Positions 36,872 to 45,308 of a stretch of DNA of 64,000 bases are shown here, in pieces. The position numbers were made by a program, and so were the translations under genes. The notes under the pieces are model-generated. The model ran no database searches and was not told the DNA's origin. It saw only the letters and a list, made by a program, of their open reading frames with translations. Within the stretch, counting starts at the first letter, position 1. Every line of letters starts with the position of its first letter. Source of the stretch: Mangrovivirga halotolerans (GTDB lineage: Bacteria; Bacteroidota; Bacteroidia; Cytophagales; Cyclobacteriaceae); NCBI RefSeq assembly GCF_026241165.1, contig NZ_JAPFQN010000006.1, forward strand, positions 558,001-622,000, read 5' to 3'.

Positions 36872-36893
36872 AATGTTAACGATCGGTCAATTA

Positions 36894-39800
36894 TCAACTT
36901 TCGATAATGACACATTTATTATTATTGACGTCTTCTTCAACTGTTTTGAACTTAACGTCTTTTTTAACAGTTCCGTCTGTATACTGTACAGTTACTTTAT
37001 CATTTCTCCCTGCAATCTTTTCAGATTTCATTGGCTGAACTTTTTGAGCCGGAGGTCTGTTACCTTGTGGAGGTGCGCCCTGGCCTTGCCTGTTTAACAA
37101 TGAACTGCTGTCTTCTTTAGACTCTTTAAGGTTCTGTCTTTTTGCCCGGTGAGCAGCTTTTACATCATCGGCTTCCTGTACTGGTAAGTTAGCTTTCAGT
37201 AAGAATGAGATCGTTTCTTCATTGAGTCTGGCAACGAACTTTTTGAATAACTCAAAGCCTTCGAATTTATAAATCAACAAAGGATCTTTTTGTTCGTAAA
37301 CAGCATTTTGAACAGATTGCTTTAGATCATCCATGTCACGAAGGTGCTCCTTCCAGTTTTGATCGATTAAAGCAAGAGTGATCATTTTTTCCATTGAATT
37401 GATCAGCTCATCGCATTCTGTTTCTACATTTCTCTTTAGACTAGTAGATATACCGATTTGTTTTTTACCGTCTGTGAAAGGAACTAAAATATCCTCTACT
37501 GTGGCACCTCTTTCTTCAAAAACTTTTTGAATGATCGGATATGCTTTTTCTCTAATTAACTGATTTTTACGATCGTATTCTTTCAGAGAAATTTCATATA
37601 ATTCTTCTGTCAGCTTATCTGCAGAGGTACTCTTTAATTTATCTTCATCAAAAGGAGGTTCGATCCCCAAAGTACTCAGGCAGGCAAAATTGAAAGACTC
37701 AATATCTTCGATACCCTTATACATATTTATAATATCTTCGGAAGTATCATAAAGCATATTCAAAATATCGACTTTAAGTCGCTCTCCGAACAGCGCATTT
37801 TTACGACGCTTGTAGATCACTTCTCTTTGAGAGTTCATTACATCATCATACTCAAGAAGTCTCTTTCTGATTCCGAAGTTATTTTCCTCAACTTTCTTTT
37901 GGGCTCTCTCAATGGATTTAGAGATCATGCTGTGCTGAATAACCTCACCTTCCTTAAGTCCCATACGGTCCATCCATTTAGAAACTCTGTCAGAACCGAA
38001 TAAACGCATCAGGTTATCTTCCAAAGAAACATAAAATTGTGATGATCCCGGGTCTCCTTGACGACCTGCACGACCTCTTAGCTGTCTGTCCACTCGTCGA
38101 GACTCATGTCTTTCTGTACCGATAATTGCTAAACCTCCAGCTTCTTTTGATTCCGGAGTAAGCTTGATATCTGTACCCCGACCAGCCATGTTAGTTGCGA
38201 TTGTTACAGTTCCGCTTTTACCAGCTTCAGCAACAACATCTGCTTCTTTAGCGTGTTGCTTAGCATTTAGAACCTGGTGCTTAATGTTTCTTAATTTAAG
38301 CATTCGGCTAAGAATTTCACTGATCTCTACAGAAGTTGTACCGACAAGAACCGGTCTTCCTGCGTCAGTCAATCGAACGATCTCCTCAACTACAGCATTA
38401 AATTTTTCCCTTACTGTTTTGTAAACCAGGTCTTCGCGGTCATCACGAACAATTGGCTTATTAGTAGGGATAACTACAACATCAAGTTTATAAATTTCCC
38501 AGAACTCTCCGGCTTCTGTTTCCGCTGTACCCGTCATACCGGCCAGCTTGTGATACATCCTGAAATAGTTCTGAAGGGTAATGGTAGCGTATGTTTGAGT
38601 AGCGTCCTCAACCTTTACATTTTCTTTCGCTTCAATCGCCTGGTGCAACCCGTCTGAATATCGACGGCCTTCCATTACACGACCTGTCTGCTCATCTACG
38701 ATTTTAACTTTATCGTCAACGATAATATATTCAGTGTCTTTTTCGTAAAGGGCGTATGCTCTTAACAATTGGTTTACTGAATGGATTCTTTGTGATTTTA
38801 CTGAATAGTCACTGATAATACTTTCCTTTTTCTCATGCAGATCATCCTTGCTCAGACTTTCATCTTTTTCAAGGTTTGCAATTTCAGTACCAATATCCGG
38901 CATGATAAAGAAGTTCGGATCTTCATCTTCTTTAGTGATCCTTTCAATACCCTTTTCAGTAAGTTCTATTGAATTAGTTTTTTCCTCGATGGTGAAATAT
39001 AAAGGAGCATCAGCCTCAGGCATCAGCTTTTGGTTTTCAGCGAGGTAAATATTTTCAGTTTTCTGAAGGATGGTTTTGATTCCTGTCTGACTGAGGTACT
39101 TAATCAAAGGCTTATATTTTGGAAGACCTCTAAAAGCACGGAATAAAGACAGTCCGCCTTCTTTTTCGTTTCCTTCAGCAATAAGCTTCTTAGCTTCCTG
39201 CAGATATTGAGAGACGAGTTTTTTCTGTGCTTCAAATAAATTCGAAATCCTTGGTTTCAGATCGTAAAACTCGTGTTCATCTCCTTTTGGTATCGGACCA
39301 GAAATGATCAAAGGAGTTCTGGCGTCATCAACTAATACAGAGTCAACCTCATCAATCATGGCAAAATGGTGCCTTCTTTGAACAAGATCACCGGTCTCGC
39401 GAGCCATGTTATCTCTCAGGTAATCGAAACCAAACTCATTATTGGTACCATAAGTAATATCTGCCTTGTAAGCCTGACGTCTTTCTTCAGAGTTTGGCTG
39501 GTATTTATCAATACAGTCAACGTGCATGCCGTGGAACTGGAAGATCGGAGCCATCCATTCGCTATCACGTTTAGCAAGGTAATCATTAACAGTAACGATA
39601 TGCACACCTCTTCTTGCCAGAGCATTCAAGAAAGCAGGAAGAGTTGCAACCAGGGTTTTACCTTCACCCGTTGCCATCTCAGCAATTTTACCCTGGTGAA
39701 GTACAATACCACCGATCAGCTGCACATCATAGTGTAGCATATTCCAGGTGATGGTTGATCCTGCAGCTTTCCATTCATTGTGCCAGATCGCTTTGTCACC

Positions 39801-40256
39801 GTCAATTTCTATATTATCATGGTTTACAGCTAATTCCCTGTCGGTATTATTTGCTGTCACTACCATCTGGCCATTATTCATGAACCTTCTGGCAGTATCT
39901 TTAACCACTGCAAATGCTTTTGGTAAGATTTCTTCAAGCACCTTTTCCAGGTCTTCATTTCTGTCCTCTTCAAGCTTGTCTATTTTGTCATAAACAGCTT
40001 CTTTCTGATGAACATTCAATTCCGGATCGTCTGCTTTTACGTGAAGTTCTTCTATTTCGTCATCAAAGTGTTTCAGCTTTTCATCTATGTAGCTTTTTAG
40101 CTCTTCAGTTTTAGCTCTTAACTCATCATCCGAAATGTCTTTAAGCGCCTCATATTCTGTATTTATTTTCTCTACGATTGGAAGAAGTTCTTTAACATCT
40201 TTTTCAGATTTCGTTCCAAATAACTTCGAAAGACCTTTCGTTATAAAATCAATCAT
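36894..40256 (-). CDS. secA: Preprotein translocase ATPase SecA
   Basis: SecA is the ATPase motor that drives proteins through SecYEG. The 1120-residue protein has Walker A MATGEGKT (K200), the DEVD box in MIDEVDSVLVDDARTPLII, and motifs VGTTSVEISE, ATNMAGRGTDIKL and GTERHESRRVDRQLRGRAGRQGD in short order. The length reflects insertions usual for Bacteroidota. The C-terminus ends in a lysine/valine-rich tail with no CxCxSGxxxxHC zinc motif, so SecB binding through that motif is absent. A near-consensus -7 TAAATTTA lies about 40 bases upstream on the minus strand. It leads a run of four genes. Confidence 0.98.
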   Translation of the reverse strand: MIDFITKGLSKLFGTKSEKDVKELLPIVEKINTEYEALKDISDDELRAKTEELKSYIDEKLKHFDDEIEELHVKADDPELNVHQKEAVYDKIDKLEEDRNEDLEKVLEEILPKAFAVVKDTARRFMNNGQMVVTANNTDRELAVNHDNIEIDGDKAIWHNEWKAAGSTITWNMLHYDVQLIGGIVLHQGKIAEMATGEGKTLVATLPAFLNALARRGVHIVTVNDYLAKRDSEWMAPIFQFHGMHVDCIDKYQPNSEERRQAYKADITYGTNNEFGFDYLRDNMARETGDLVQRRHHFAMIDEVDSVLVDDARTPLIISGPIPKGDEHEFYDLKPRISNLFEAQKKLVSQYLQEAKKLIAEGNEKEGGLSLFRAFRGLPKYKPLIKYLSQTGIKTILQKTENIYLAENQKLMPEADAPLYFTIEEKTNSIELTEKGIERITKEDEDPNFFIMPDIGTEIANLEKDESLSKDDLHEKKESIISDYSVKSQRIHSVNQLLRAYALYEKDTEYIIVDDKVKIVDEQTGRVMEGRRYSDGLHQAIEAKENVKVEDATQTYATITLQNYFRMYHKLAGMTGTAETEAGEFWEIYKLDVVVIPTNKPIVRDDREDLVYKTVREKFNAVVEEIVRLTDAGRPVLVGTTSVEISEILSRMLKLRNIKHQVLNAKQHAKEADVVAEAGKSGTVTIATNMAGRGTDIKLTPESKEAGGLAIIGTERHESRRVDRQLRGRAGRQGDPGSSQFYVSLEDNLMRLFGSDRVSKWMDRMGLKEGEVIQHSMISKSIERAQKKVEENNFGIRKRLLEYDDVMNSQREVIYKRRKNALFGERLKVDILNMLYDTSEDIINMYKGIEDIESFNFACLSTLGIEPPFDEDKLKSTSADKLTEELYEISLKEYDRKNQLIREKAYPIIQKVFEERGATVEDILVPFTDGKKQIGISTSLKRNVETECDELINSMEKMITLALIDQNWKEHLRDMDDLKQSVQNAVYEQKDPLLIYKFEGFELFKKFVARLNEETISFLLKANLPVQEADDVKAAHRAKRQNLKESKEDSSSLLNRQGQGAPPQGNRPPAQKVQPMKSEKIAGRNDKVTVQYTDGTVKKDVKFKTVEEDVNNNKCVIIES

Positions 40257-40352
40257 GGTTTATATCCTTAAAAATTTTTTTCCCTCGTAAATTTAATGTG
40301 TTTTTATTAACTATTCCTGAAACCCGGCTCAAATTAGATCACAGAATCAGCG

Positions 40353-41135
40353 TTAAATTTCAATTGTTCCTTCAAATACTTTTTCTGCCGGTCCGATAAG
40401 CCAAATATCGGAATATTTGTCAGTTTCCTGATCGTGTTTAAACTCTGCAAAGAGTGTGCCTCCTTTGGCAATTATTTTCACCGGTGGTGTTAGCCCCAGC
40501 CTACTTCCAACTAATGCTGCAGCAGTAATGCCTGTACCGCAAGCCAAAGTTTCGTCTTCAACACCTCTTTCGTAAGTTCTTATTTTAAGCGAGTTTTCAC
40601 CGAATAAAGATATGAAATTGACATTAGAGCCATCAGGGGCATATATGTCGGAATACCTGATCGATGCTCCCACACCTTTTACGTCTTCGTTATCAATATC
40701 ATCAGAGATCAGAATATGATGTGGAGACCCGGTGTTAATAAAAAATTCTCTCTCAGAATATTTTTGAGCTTTCCCTTTGACAAAAAGGTCGATAGAAATG
40801 CTTTTTTCGGAAATTTTGGCATGATGTGGCCCATCTGTAGAATTAAATGAGCATTCACCTCCTTTGATGATACCTAAATGTTGGGCAAATCTTACTGCAC
40901 ACCGGCTGCCATTGCCACAAAAGCTCTGGCTTCCGTCGGCATTATAATAGACCATGTCAAAATCTTTGTCTTTAGATTCTGACACAGTTATTAATCCATC
41001 AGCACCAATGCCAAAGCGCCGATCACAAAGGAATGATATCGTTTCAGCAGTGATAACATCAAAGTCACCACTTCGATTGTCGAGCATTACGAAATCGTTG
41101 CCCGCTCCCTGGTATTTATAAAAGTTGATTTTCAT
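40353..41135 (-). CDS. dapF: Diaminopimelate epimerase
   Basis: DapF converts LL- to meso-diaminopimelate for lysine and peptidoglycan synthesis. The 260-residue protein starts MKINFYKYQGAGNDFVMLD, the family N-terminus; the longer in-frame start at 41180 adds 15 unrelated residues inside the rplS terminator. The two catalytic cysteines are C73 in SFCGNGSRC and C199 in LACGTGITAAA. It lies between rplS and secA on the minus strand, with 96 bases before secA. Confidence 0.95.
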   Translation of the reverse strand: MKINFYKYQGAGNDFVMLDNRSGDFDVITAETISFLCDRRFGIGADGLITVSESKDKDFDMVYYNADGSQSFCGNGSRCAVRFAQHLGIIKGGECSFNSTDGPHHAKISEKSISIDLFVKGKAQKYSEREFFINTGSPHHILISDDIDNEDVKGVGASIRYSDIYAPDGSNVNFISLFGENSLKIRTYERGVEDETLACGTGITAAALVGSRLGLTPPVKIIAKGGTLFAEFKHDQETDKYSDIWLIGPAEKVFEGTIEI

Positions 41136-41167
41136 TGCTTGTACATATGTGCAGAGCAATTTAGTCA

Positions 41168-41203
41168 TAAAAAAAGCCAACCCAAAAATGGATCGGCTTT
41201 TCT
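41168..41203 (-). terminator. Intrinsic terminator after rplS
   Basis: On the minus strand AAAAGCCGATCC pairs with GGGTTGGCTTTT (one wobble, one mismatch) with a T-rich loop, followed by TTT. It ends the rplS transcript before dapF. Confidence 0.82.
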
Positions 41204-41221
41204 GAATGTCTTAAATGACAA

Positions 41222-41578
41222 TTATATTTTTTCTTTAATCCTCGCAGATTTACCCTGACGTCCTCTAAGGTAATAAAGCTTAGCTCTTCTAACTTTACCT
41301 CTTTTTAGAACTTCAATTTTATCAAGGTTTGGAGATAAAAATGGGAAGATTCTTTCGATACCTATACCATTTGAAACCTTTCTTACTGTGAAAGTTTCTC
41401 CATTAGTGCCTTTACCTTTACGTTGGATCACAGTACCCTGGAATTGCTGGATTCTTTCCTTGCCTCCCTCAGAGATTCTAACGTGAACATTTACTGTGTC
41501 TCCTGATTTAAAATCCGGATGCTGTTTTGCGTCCGCATTAACCAGTTCTTCTACTTTTTTTATAATTAATTCGCTCAT
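41222..41578 (-). CDS. rplS: 50S ribosomal protein L19
   Basis: L19 lies at the subunit interface of the 50S ribosome. The 118-residue protein has the family segments [56 protein letters not shown] and [20 protein letters not shown]. It is downstream of trmD, the usual Bacteroidota order, but carries its own -7 element, so it can be transcribed alone. Confidence 0.98.
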   Translation of the reverse strand: MSELIIKKVEELVNADAKQHPDFKSGDTVNVHVRISEGGKERIQQFQGTVIQRKGKGTNGETFTVRKVSNGIGIERIFPFLSPNLDKIEVLKRGKVRRAKLYYLRGRQGKSARIKEKI

Positions 41579-41621
41579 GACTTAAAGCTATATAATATCT
41601 GTACGTCCCGAAAATGGAGTG

Positions 41622-41629
41622 CAAATATA
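41622..41629 (-). promoter_or_regulatory. Candidate rplS -7 element
   Basis: TATATTTG on the minus strand exactly matches TAnnTTTG and is identical to the tRNA-Gly -7 element. It predicts a leader near 38 bases. No TTG is found at the 19-base -33 position. Confidence 0.5.
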
Positions 41630-41697
41630 TGAATAATATTTCTAAACCTATGGGTTTCAATAAAAAATTCTAAAAAACTTTTGATCTTTTACTGAAA

Positions 41698-42375
41698 TCA
41701 GTCTTTAAACAGATCAGGGCGCCTTTCTTTTGTTCTTTTTATTGCCTGTTCCGAACGCCACTCTTCTATTTTTGCCTGGTGACCAGAAAGAAGTATCTCC
41801 GGCACTTTGTGACCGTTGTAATCTGCAGGCCGGGTATAAACAGGCGGAGCCAGAAGATCGTCCTGAAACGAATCGCTTAAAGCAGATGTCTCATCATTCA
41901 GCACTCCCGGAATTAACCTGATCACTGCATCGGCAATAACAGCAGCAGCTAACTCACCGCCGGATAGAACGAAATCACCAATGCTAATTTCTTTCGTAAT
42001 AAAAAGGTCCCTTACTCGCTGATCGACTCCTTTATAATGACCGCATAATATTATCAGGTTTTTTTTCAGCGAAAGCTTGTTTGCTTCTTTTTGATTAAAG
42101 TTCTCGCCATCAGGAGTCATATAGATCACTTCATCGTATTCCCTCTCGCTTTTGAGTTTTTCGATACAAGACGCAATCGGTTCGATCATCATTACCATAC
42201 CGGCTCCACCACCATAGGCATAGTCGTCGACTGCTTTATATTTGGTGGTAGCATAATCTCTCAGGTTATGTATAACCACTTCCGCAAGTCCTTTATCTTT
42301 AGCACGCTTTAGTATAGAATGATCAAAAGGGCCCGAAAGCAACTCAGGAACGCAAGTGATGATGTCGATTCGCAT
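41698..42375 (-). CDS. trmD: tRNA (guanine-N1-)-methyltransferase TrmD
   Basis: TrmD methylates G37 next to the anticodon and prevents frameshifting. The 225-residue SPOUT protein has the knotted SAM site with [12 protein letters not shown] and [15 protein letters not shown], and [14 protein letters not shown] near residue 58. The start ATG lies about 25 bases after a TAATTTTG promoter element. rplS follows 119 bases downstream in the same direction. Confidence 0.97.
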   Translation of the reverse strand: MRIDIITCVPELLSGPFDHSILKRAKDKGLAEVVIHNLRDYATTKYKAVDDYAYGGGAGMVMMIEPIASCIEKLKSEREYDEVIYMTPDGENFNQKEANKLSLKKNLIILCGHYKGVDQRVRDLFITKEISIGDFVLSGGELAAAVIADAVIRLIPGVLNDETSALSDSFQDDLLAPPVYTRPADYNGHKVPEILLSGHQAKIEEWRSEQAIKRTKERRPDLFKD

Positions 42376-42392
42376 GAATAATAATTTTTTTG

Positions 42393-42400
42393 CAAAATTA
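42393..42400 (-). promoter_or_regulatory. Candidate trmD -7 element
   Basis: TAATTTTG on the minus strand exactly matches TAnnTTTG and lies 17 bases before the start codon. No clear -33 element. Confidence 0.4.
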
Positions 42401-42471
42401 CCAATCCTCTTTGTATTTTAGTGCCATATAACAATCTAATTATATCAACATAACTAAAAGAGCTATTAATC

Positions 42472-42831
42472 ATGGAAAATTCAAACAAGAGCAAAGGAAA
42501 GTTTATCTCAAAAGCTAAAGCAAAAAAAGAGGTTAACAATTTTAAAAAAGGGAATAGTAAAAAGCCTTATGCTTACTCTTTTGACAAGGAGAAAATTGAA
42601 AAGTTATTAAATCAAAGTGGAGCAGAAGGGTTAAGAGTATATCTTACTAAAGAAGATAATGGAAACACCAGTGTTTTAATGTGTGCTTATGATGTGGATG
42701 ATAATAATATAATTCCTAAAGGGGATACTAATGAACCACAAATGAAAGAGACTACAGGTGATGAGCAAATCTTGAATAGTGGAAACGCCTGTCCGCCGGA
42801 TTGTAATATTGATCCAGAGACGAGTTTATAA
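42472..42831 (+). CDS. Small cytoplasmic protein with C-terminal CPPDC motif (119 aa), first gene of the signalling unit
   Basis: I cannot name a characterised family. The N-terminus is lysine-rich (KSKGKFISKAKAKKEVNNF). Residues about 35-78 form a compact alpha/beta-looking domain (YSFDKEKIEKLLNQSGAEGL, then RVYLTKEDNG and VLMCAYDVDDNN). The C-terminus has a cysteine pair in NACPPDCN. No signal peptide or membrane segment is present. From memory this resembles small Bacteroidota proteins with a GlR-Y domain and a CPxxC-type tail that often precede membrane-protein/histidine-kinase genes, but I cannot verify that here. It is three bases upstream of the 7-TM gene, so it is the lead gene of a coupled unit. 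The cysteines may bind metal. Confidence 0.8.
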   Translation: MENSNKSKGKFISKAKAKKEVNNFKKGNSKKPYAYSFDKEKIEKLLNQSGAEGLRVYLTKEDNGNTSVLMCAYDVDDNNIIPKGDTNEPQMKETTGDEQILNSGNACPPDCNIDPETSL

Positions 42832-42834
42832 ATC

Positions 42835-43509
42835 ATGGGCTTAGTAGAGGACTTTATACAATATATTTTCCCTTTCATCTCATTAATTCTGGGATTGATA
42901 AAATTTAAAAAACTAGACCGGGGGATGAAAATTCTCCTGGTCTATCTATTTTATTGTGTGGTATCGGAAATAATTCTTAGATATTATGCAACGGTATATC
43001 GCAATAACCTCTTTTATTACAACATTTATCCGTTATTAGATTTTATAATAATTTCTGCATACATCTCAAATATTATCGAATTGACATCACTTAAGAAGTG
43101 GGTAAGAAGAGTATTTATTCCATTTTTTGTTGTAGCATTCAGCATATATTTATTTACACAATATGATCAGTTGGATAAGGTCACATTACCTGAATTCAGA
43201 AGTATTGGTAGTTTCATAATTGTCATTTCTGTATTGCTCTATTATTACAGTCTCCTGGTTAAAAGGCCATATCCTAACCTATTTTTTAATCAACACTTTA
43301 TAGTTTCAGTTGGGTTGATTATATATTATGCAGGTACTTTTATGACCTGGTTGTTTCTAGAAACCCTGTTTAATACAAATTTGGATTTGTTTTCATTATT
43401 TACTTCAACAATCCATATTTTTTTATTTCTATTTATTAAATATTTGACAATTTTGATTGCGATTTTAAAAGCGGGATATAGTAAACGTTTAGGTAATGTG
43501 GGAGCTTGA
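42835..43509 (+). CDS. Seven-transmembrane protein, probable sensor partner of the histidine kinase
   Basis: The 224-residue protein is almost entirely membrane helices. Hydrophobic segments lie at roughly residues 8-23, 31-48, 60-80, 92-107, 122-141, 154-174 and 185-212, with short loops and a basic C-terminus (KAGYSKRLG). No catalytic motif is visible. It overlaps the histidine kinase gene by 14 bases and follows the CPPDC protein by three. Because the kinase has only one helix and no extracellular domain, this protein is the natural candidate for the sensory part. That role is inferred from gene order and coupling. Confidence 0.82.
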   Translation: MGLVEDFIQYIFPFISLILGLIKFKKLDRGMKILLVYLFYCVVSEIILRYYATVYRNNLFYYNIYPLLDFIIISAYISNIIELTSLKKWVRRVFIPFFVVAFSIYLFTQYDQLDKVTLPEFRSIGSFIIVISVLLYYYSLLVKRPYPNLFFNQHFIVSVGLIIYYAGTFMTWLFLETLFNTNLDLFSLFTSTIHIFLFLFIKYLTILIAILKAGYSKRLGNVGA

Positions 43510-44299
43510 GGGAAACGATATTTTCCTGGTAATAATTGCAGGTACAGCGATGTTTTTATTGCTTGTAATTGCTTTGGTAATTTTTGTAATCTTTTACCAG
43601 AGAAAAATGTATAAGCAACAATTATTACTACAGGAAAAAGAAAATAAATATCAAAAGGAGCTCATGTATTCTTTTGTTAATGGACAGGAAGAAGAAAGAA
43701 AGAGGCTGGCTGCAGATTTACATGATGACATTGGAGCGATGCTATCTACTATAAAAATGAATTTAAATATTGCTTCTCTGCAAGGGAATAAAGAAGAGCA
43801 GGGAGAATTGCTCAAAGAAACCCGTAGTTTTCTGGACCAGACAATTCAAAGTGTAAGAAGAGTATCCAAAAATCTTTTACCGGTTGCCCTGGAGAAGCAT
43901 GGATTAGATACGGCGATAAGGGAATTATGTGAGCGGCTTTCTGCAAGTGGTGAAATATATGTTAGTTATGATTTCAGAGTTTCAGAAAGTTTTCCGGAAA
44001 AAGACAGTATTAATATTTTCCGGATTGTACAGGAGTTAGTTAATAATGCATTAAAACATGCTGATGCTCAAAATATTACCATTGAAATTATTGATAATGA
44101 AAATGAATTTATACTTTGCGTTTCTGATGATGGAGTGGGATTTGATCTGGAACATGTTGACAATCCATTAAATATTGAAAAGGGTATCGGCCTGGCAAAT
44201 ATCGAAGGACGTATAAAACTTTTAAATGGGGACTGGAATATTGAGTCTGCAAAAAACATTGGCACCAAAGTAAAAATTAATATACCAAAAACCCAGTGA
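43496..44299 (+). CDS. Sensor histidine kinase of the NarX/LiaS class (HisKA_3), single TM
   Basis: The 267-residue kinase has one N-terminal membrane helix (about 9-33) and a short basic/coiled linker. It then has the HisKA_3 dimerisation domain with the phosphoacceptor H76 in RLAADLHDDIGAMLS. The ATP-binding domain shows the N box ELVNNALKHADA, the G1 box VSDDGVGFDL and the G2 box GIGLANIEGR. It has essentially no periplasmic loop and no PAS, GAF or HAMP domain. It therefore needs another protein to sense; the co-translated 7-TM protein is the likely input. The response regulator gene overlaps its stop by four bases. Confidence 0.93.
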   Translation: MWELEGNDIFLVIIAGTAMFLLLVIALVIFVIFYQRKMYKQQLLLQEKENKYQKELMYSFVNGQEEERKRLAADLHDDIGAMLSTIKMNLNIASLQGNKEEQGELLKETRSFLDQTIQSVRRVSKNLLPVALEKHGLDTAIRELCERLSASGEIYVSYDFRVSESFPEKDSINIFRIVQELVNNALKHADAQNITIEIIDNENEFILCVSDDGVGFDLEHVDNPLNIEKGIGLANIEGRIKLLNGDWNIESAKNIGTKVKINIPKTQ

Positions 44300-44955
44300 A
44301 CATTAAAAACACAAATATTATCATTGCTGATGACCATGCCTTGTTTAGAAAAGGTCTGTCAAGTCTGGTAAAAATAACTTTTGATATTCCTGAAATCAGG
44401 GAAGCTGGTGGGGGCAAAGAGCTTATTAAGCTTATCGAAGAAGACAAACCAGACTTGATTCTTCTGGACCTGAACATGCCTAACATGGATGGTGTTGATG
44501 CTGCTTCATTTATCATAAATAATTATCCCGATATAAAAATTTTAGTCATTTCTATGTTTGATGATGAGCGTTATGTGCATCATATGATGGAAATGGGAGC
44601 CAACGGATATATTTTAAAGAATGCTGAACCCGATGAAGTTGAAAAGGCGATCTCTAATGTATTAAAGTATGGGTATTACTTTAATGATCTGGTTAATGAT
44701 GTTGTAAAAAAAGGTTTTGGGAAAAGTAATACCAGTAATCATTTTGGCTTTAAAGATAATATTAACCTCACTCAAAGAGAAGCAGAAATTCTTATCCTAA
44801 TAAGCAAAGAATACACAAATTCTGAAATTGCAGATAAGATTCATCTTAGTCCGAGAACTGTGGAAGCATATCGTCAAGAACTTTTGAAGAAGATCGGGGC
44901 TAAAAACACTGCTGGACTAGTTAAGTTTGCTGTAAAAAATAAGCTTATAGACTAA
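44296..44955 (+). CDS. NarL/FixJ-family response regulator
   Basis: The 219-residue regulator has a receiver domain with the acidic pair D12-D13 (IIADDHALFRKG), phosphoacceptor D58 in LILLDLNMPNMDG, the conserved Ser in LVISMFDD and the lysine in YILKNAEPDE. It ends in a LuxR-type helix-turn-helix (LTQREAEILILISKEYTNSE ... HLSPRTVEAYRQELLKKIGA). The start is GTG within the GTGA overlap with the kinase stop, showing tight coupling. It is the output of the unit; target genes are not identifiable. A strong terminator follows at 45021. Confidence 0.95.
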   Translation: MNIKNTNIIIADDHALFRKGLSSLVKITFDIPEIREAGGGKELIKLIEEDKPDLILLDLNMPNMDGVDAASFIINNYPDIKILVISMFDDERYVHHMMEMGANGYILKNAEPDEVEKAISNVLKYGYYFNDLVNDVVKKGFGKSNTSNHFGFKDNINLTQREAEILILISKEYTNSEIADKIHLSPRTVEAYRQELLKKIGAKNTAGLVKFAVKNKLID

Positions 44956-45020
44956 TTAAGGTTTGTAGTAAAACTACCTGACTTTCATTCTGATATTGTA
45001 CATTTCTTATATAATAAAAA

Positions 45021-45055
45021 AATAACTCGCTGATTTACAGTGAGTTATTTTTTTT
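45021..45055 (+). terminator. Intrinsic terminator of the signalling operon
   Basis: AATAACTCGCTG pairs with CAGTGAGTTATT (12 bp, one G-U pair, ATTTA loop), followed by eight T residues. Confidence 0.92.
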
Positions 45056-45117
45056 GTCTTTATGTGTTAAAAGTTGATTTTATATTTTACTCACAATCAT
45101 TAGTACATTTGTAATAC

Positions 45118-45264
45118 AAAGAAAGACAAACATAGAATAGAGAGTGATAATCGCTTACTATTGGTGGCAAATTTTCTTTTACTTTATATAGTTTAAACAT
45201 ACAGCTGTCATCAAATAGTACCATGTGATCGAAAGAATCGGCCTCCCCCGGCCGATTTTTTTTT
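45118..45264 (+). ncRNA. Candidate small RNA with its own promoter element and terminator
   Basis: The 353-bp gap between the response regulator and the nucleoid-associated protein contains no convincing coding sequence. On the plus strand, TACATTTG at 45104-45111 exactly matches the -7 consensus, though no -33 TTG is at 19-base spacing. About 150 bases later there is a very strong G+C-rich terminator. Since the operon upstream already has its own terminator, this second one implies a separate short transcript. No useful open reading frame lies on the plus strand. The start position is an estimate seven bases after the -7 element. Confidence 0.35.
45236..45264 (+). terminator. Strong G+C-rich intrinsic terminator
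   Basis: The perfect 8-bp stem AATCGGCC/GGCCGATT (loop TCCCCC) is followed by seven further T residues. It lies 45 bases before the nucleoid-associated protein gene. Confidence 0.88.
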
Positions 45265-45308
45265 ATACTCATTTTTGTAGTTAGTATATTTACAAAAAAT
45301 TTATTCTA

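Noticed and set aside
39366-39737. 123-codon plus-strand frame opposite secA
   Set aside because: Antisense to the conserved ATPase core of secA; a reading-frame shadow.
45087-45272. 61-codon minus-strand frame ending KCTNDCE
   Set aside because: Its first codons lie in a plus-strand terminator hairpin (45236-45264) and it has no recognisable promoter or family. A shorter start at 45224 cannot be excluded, but support is weak.
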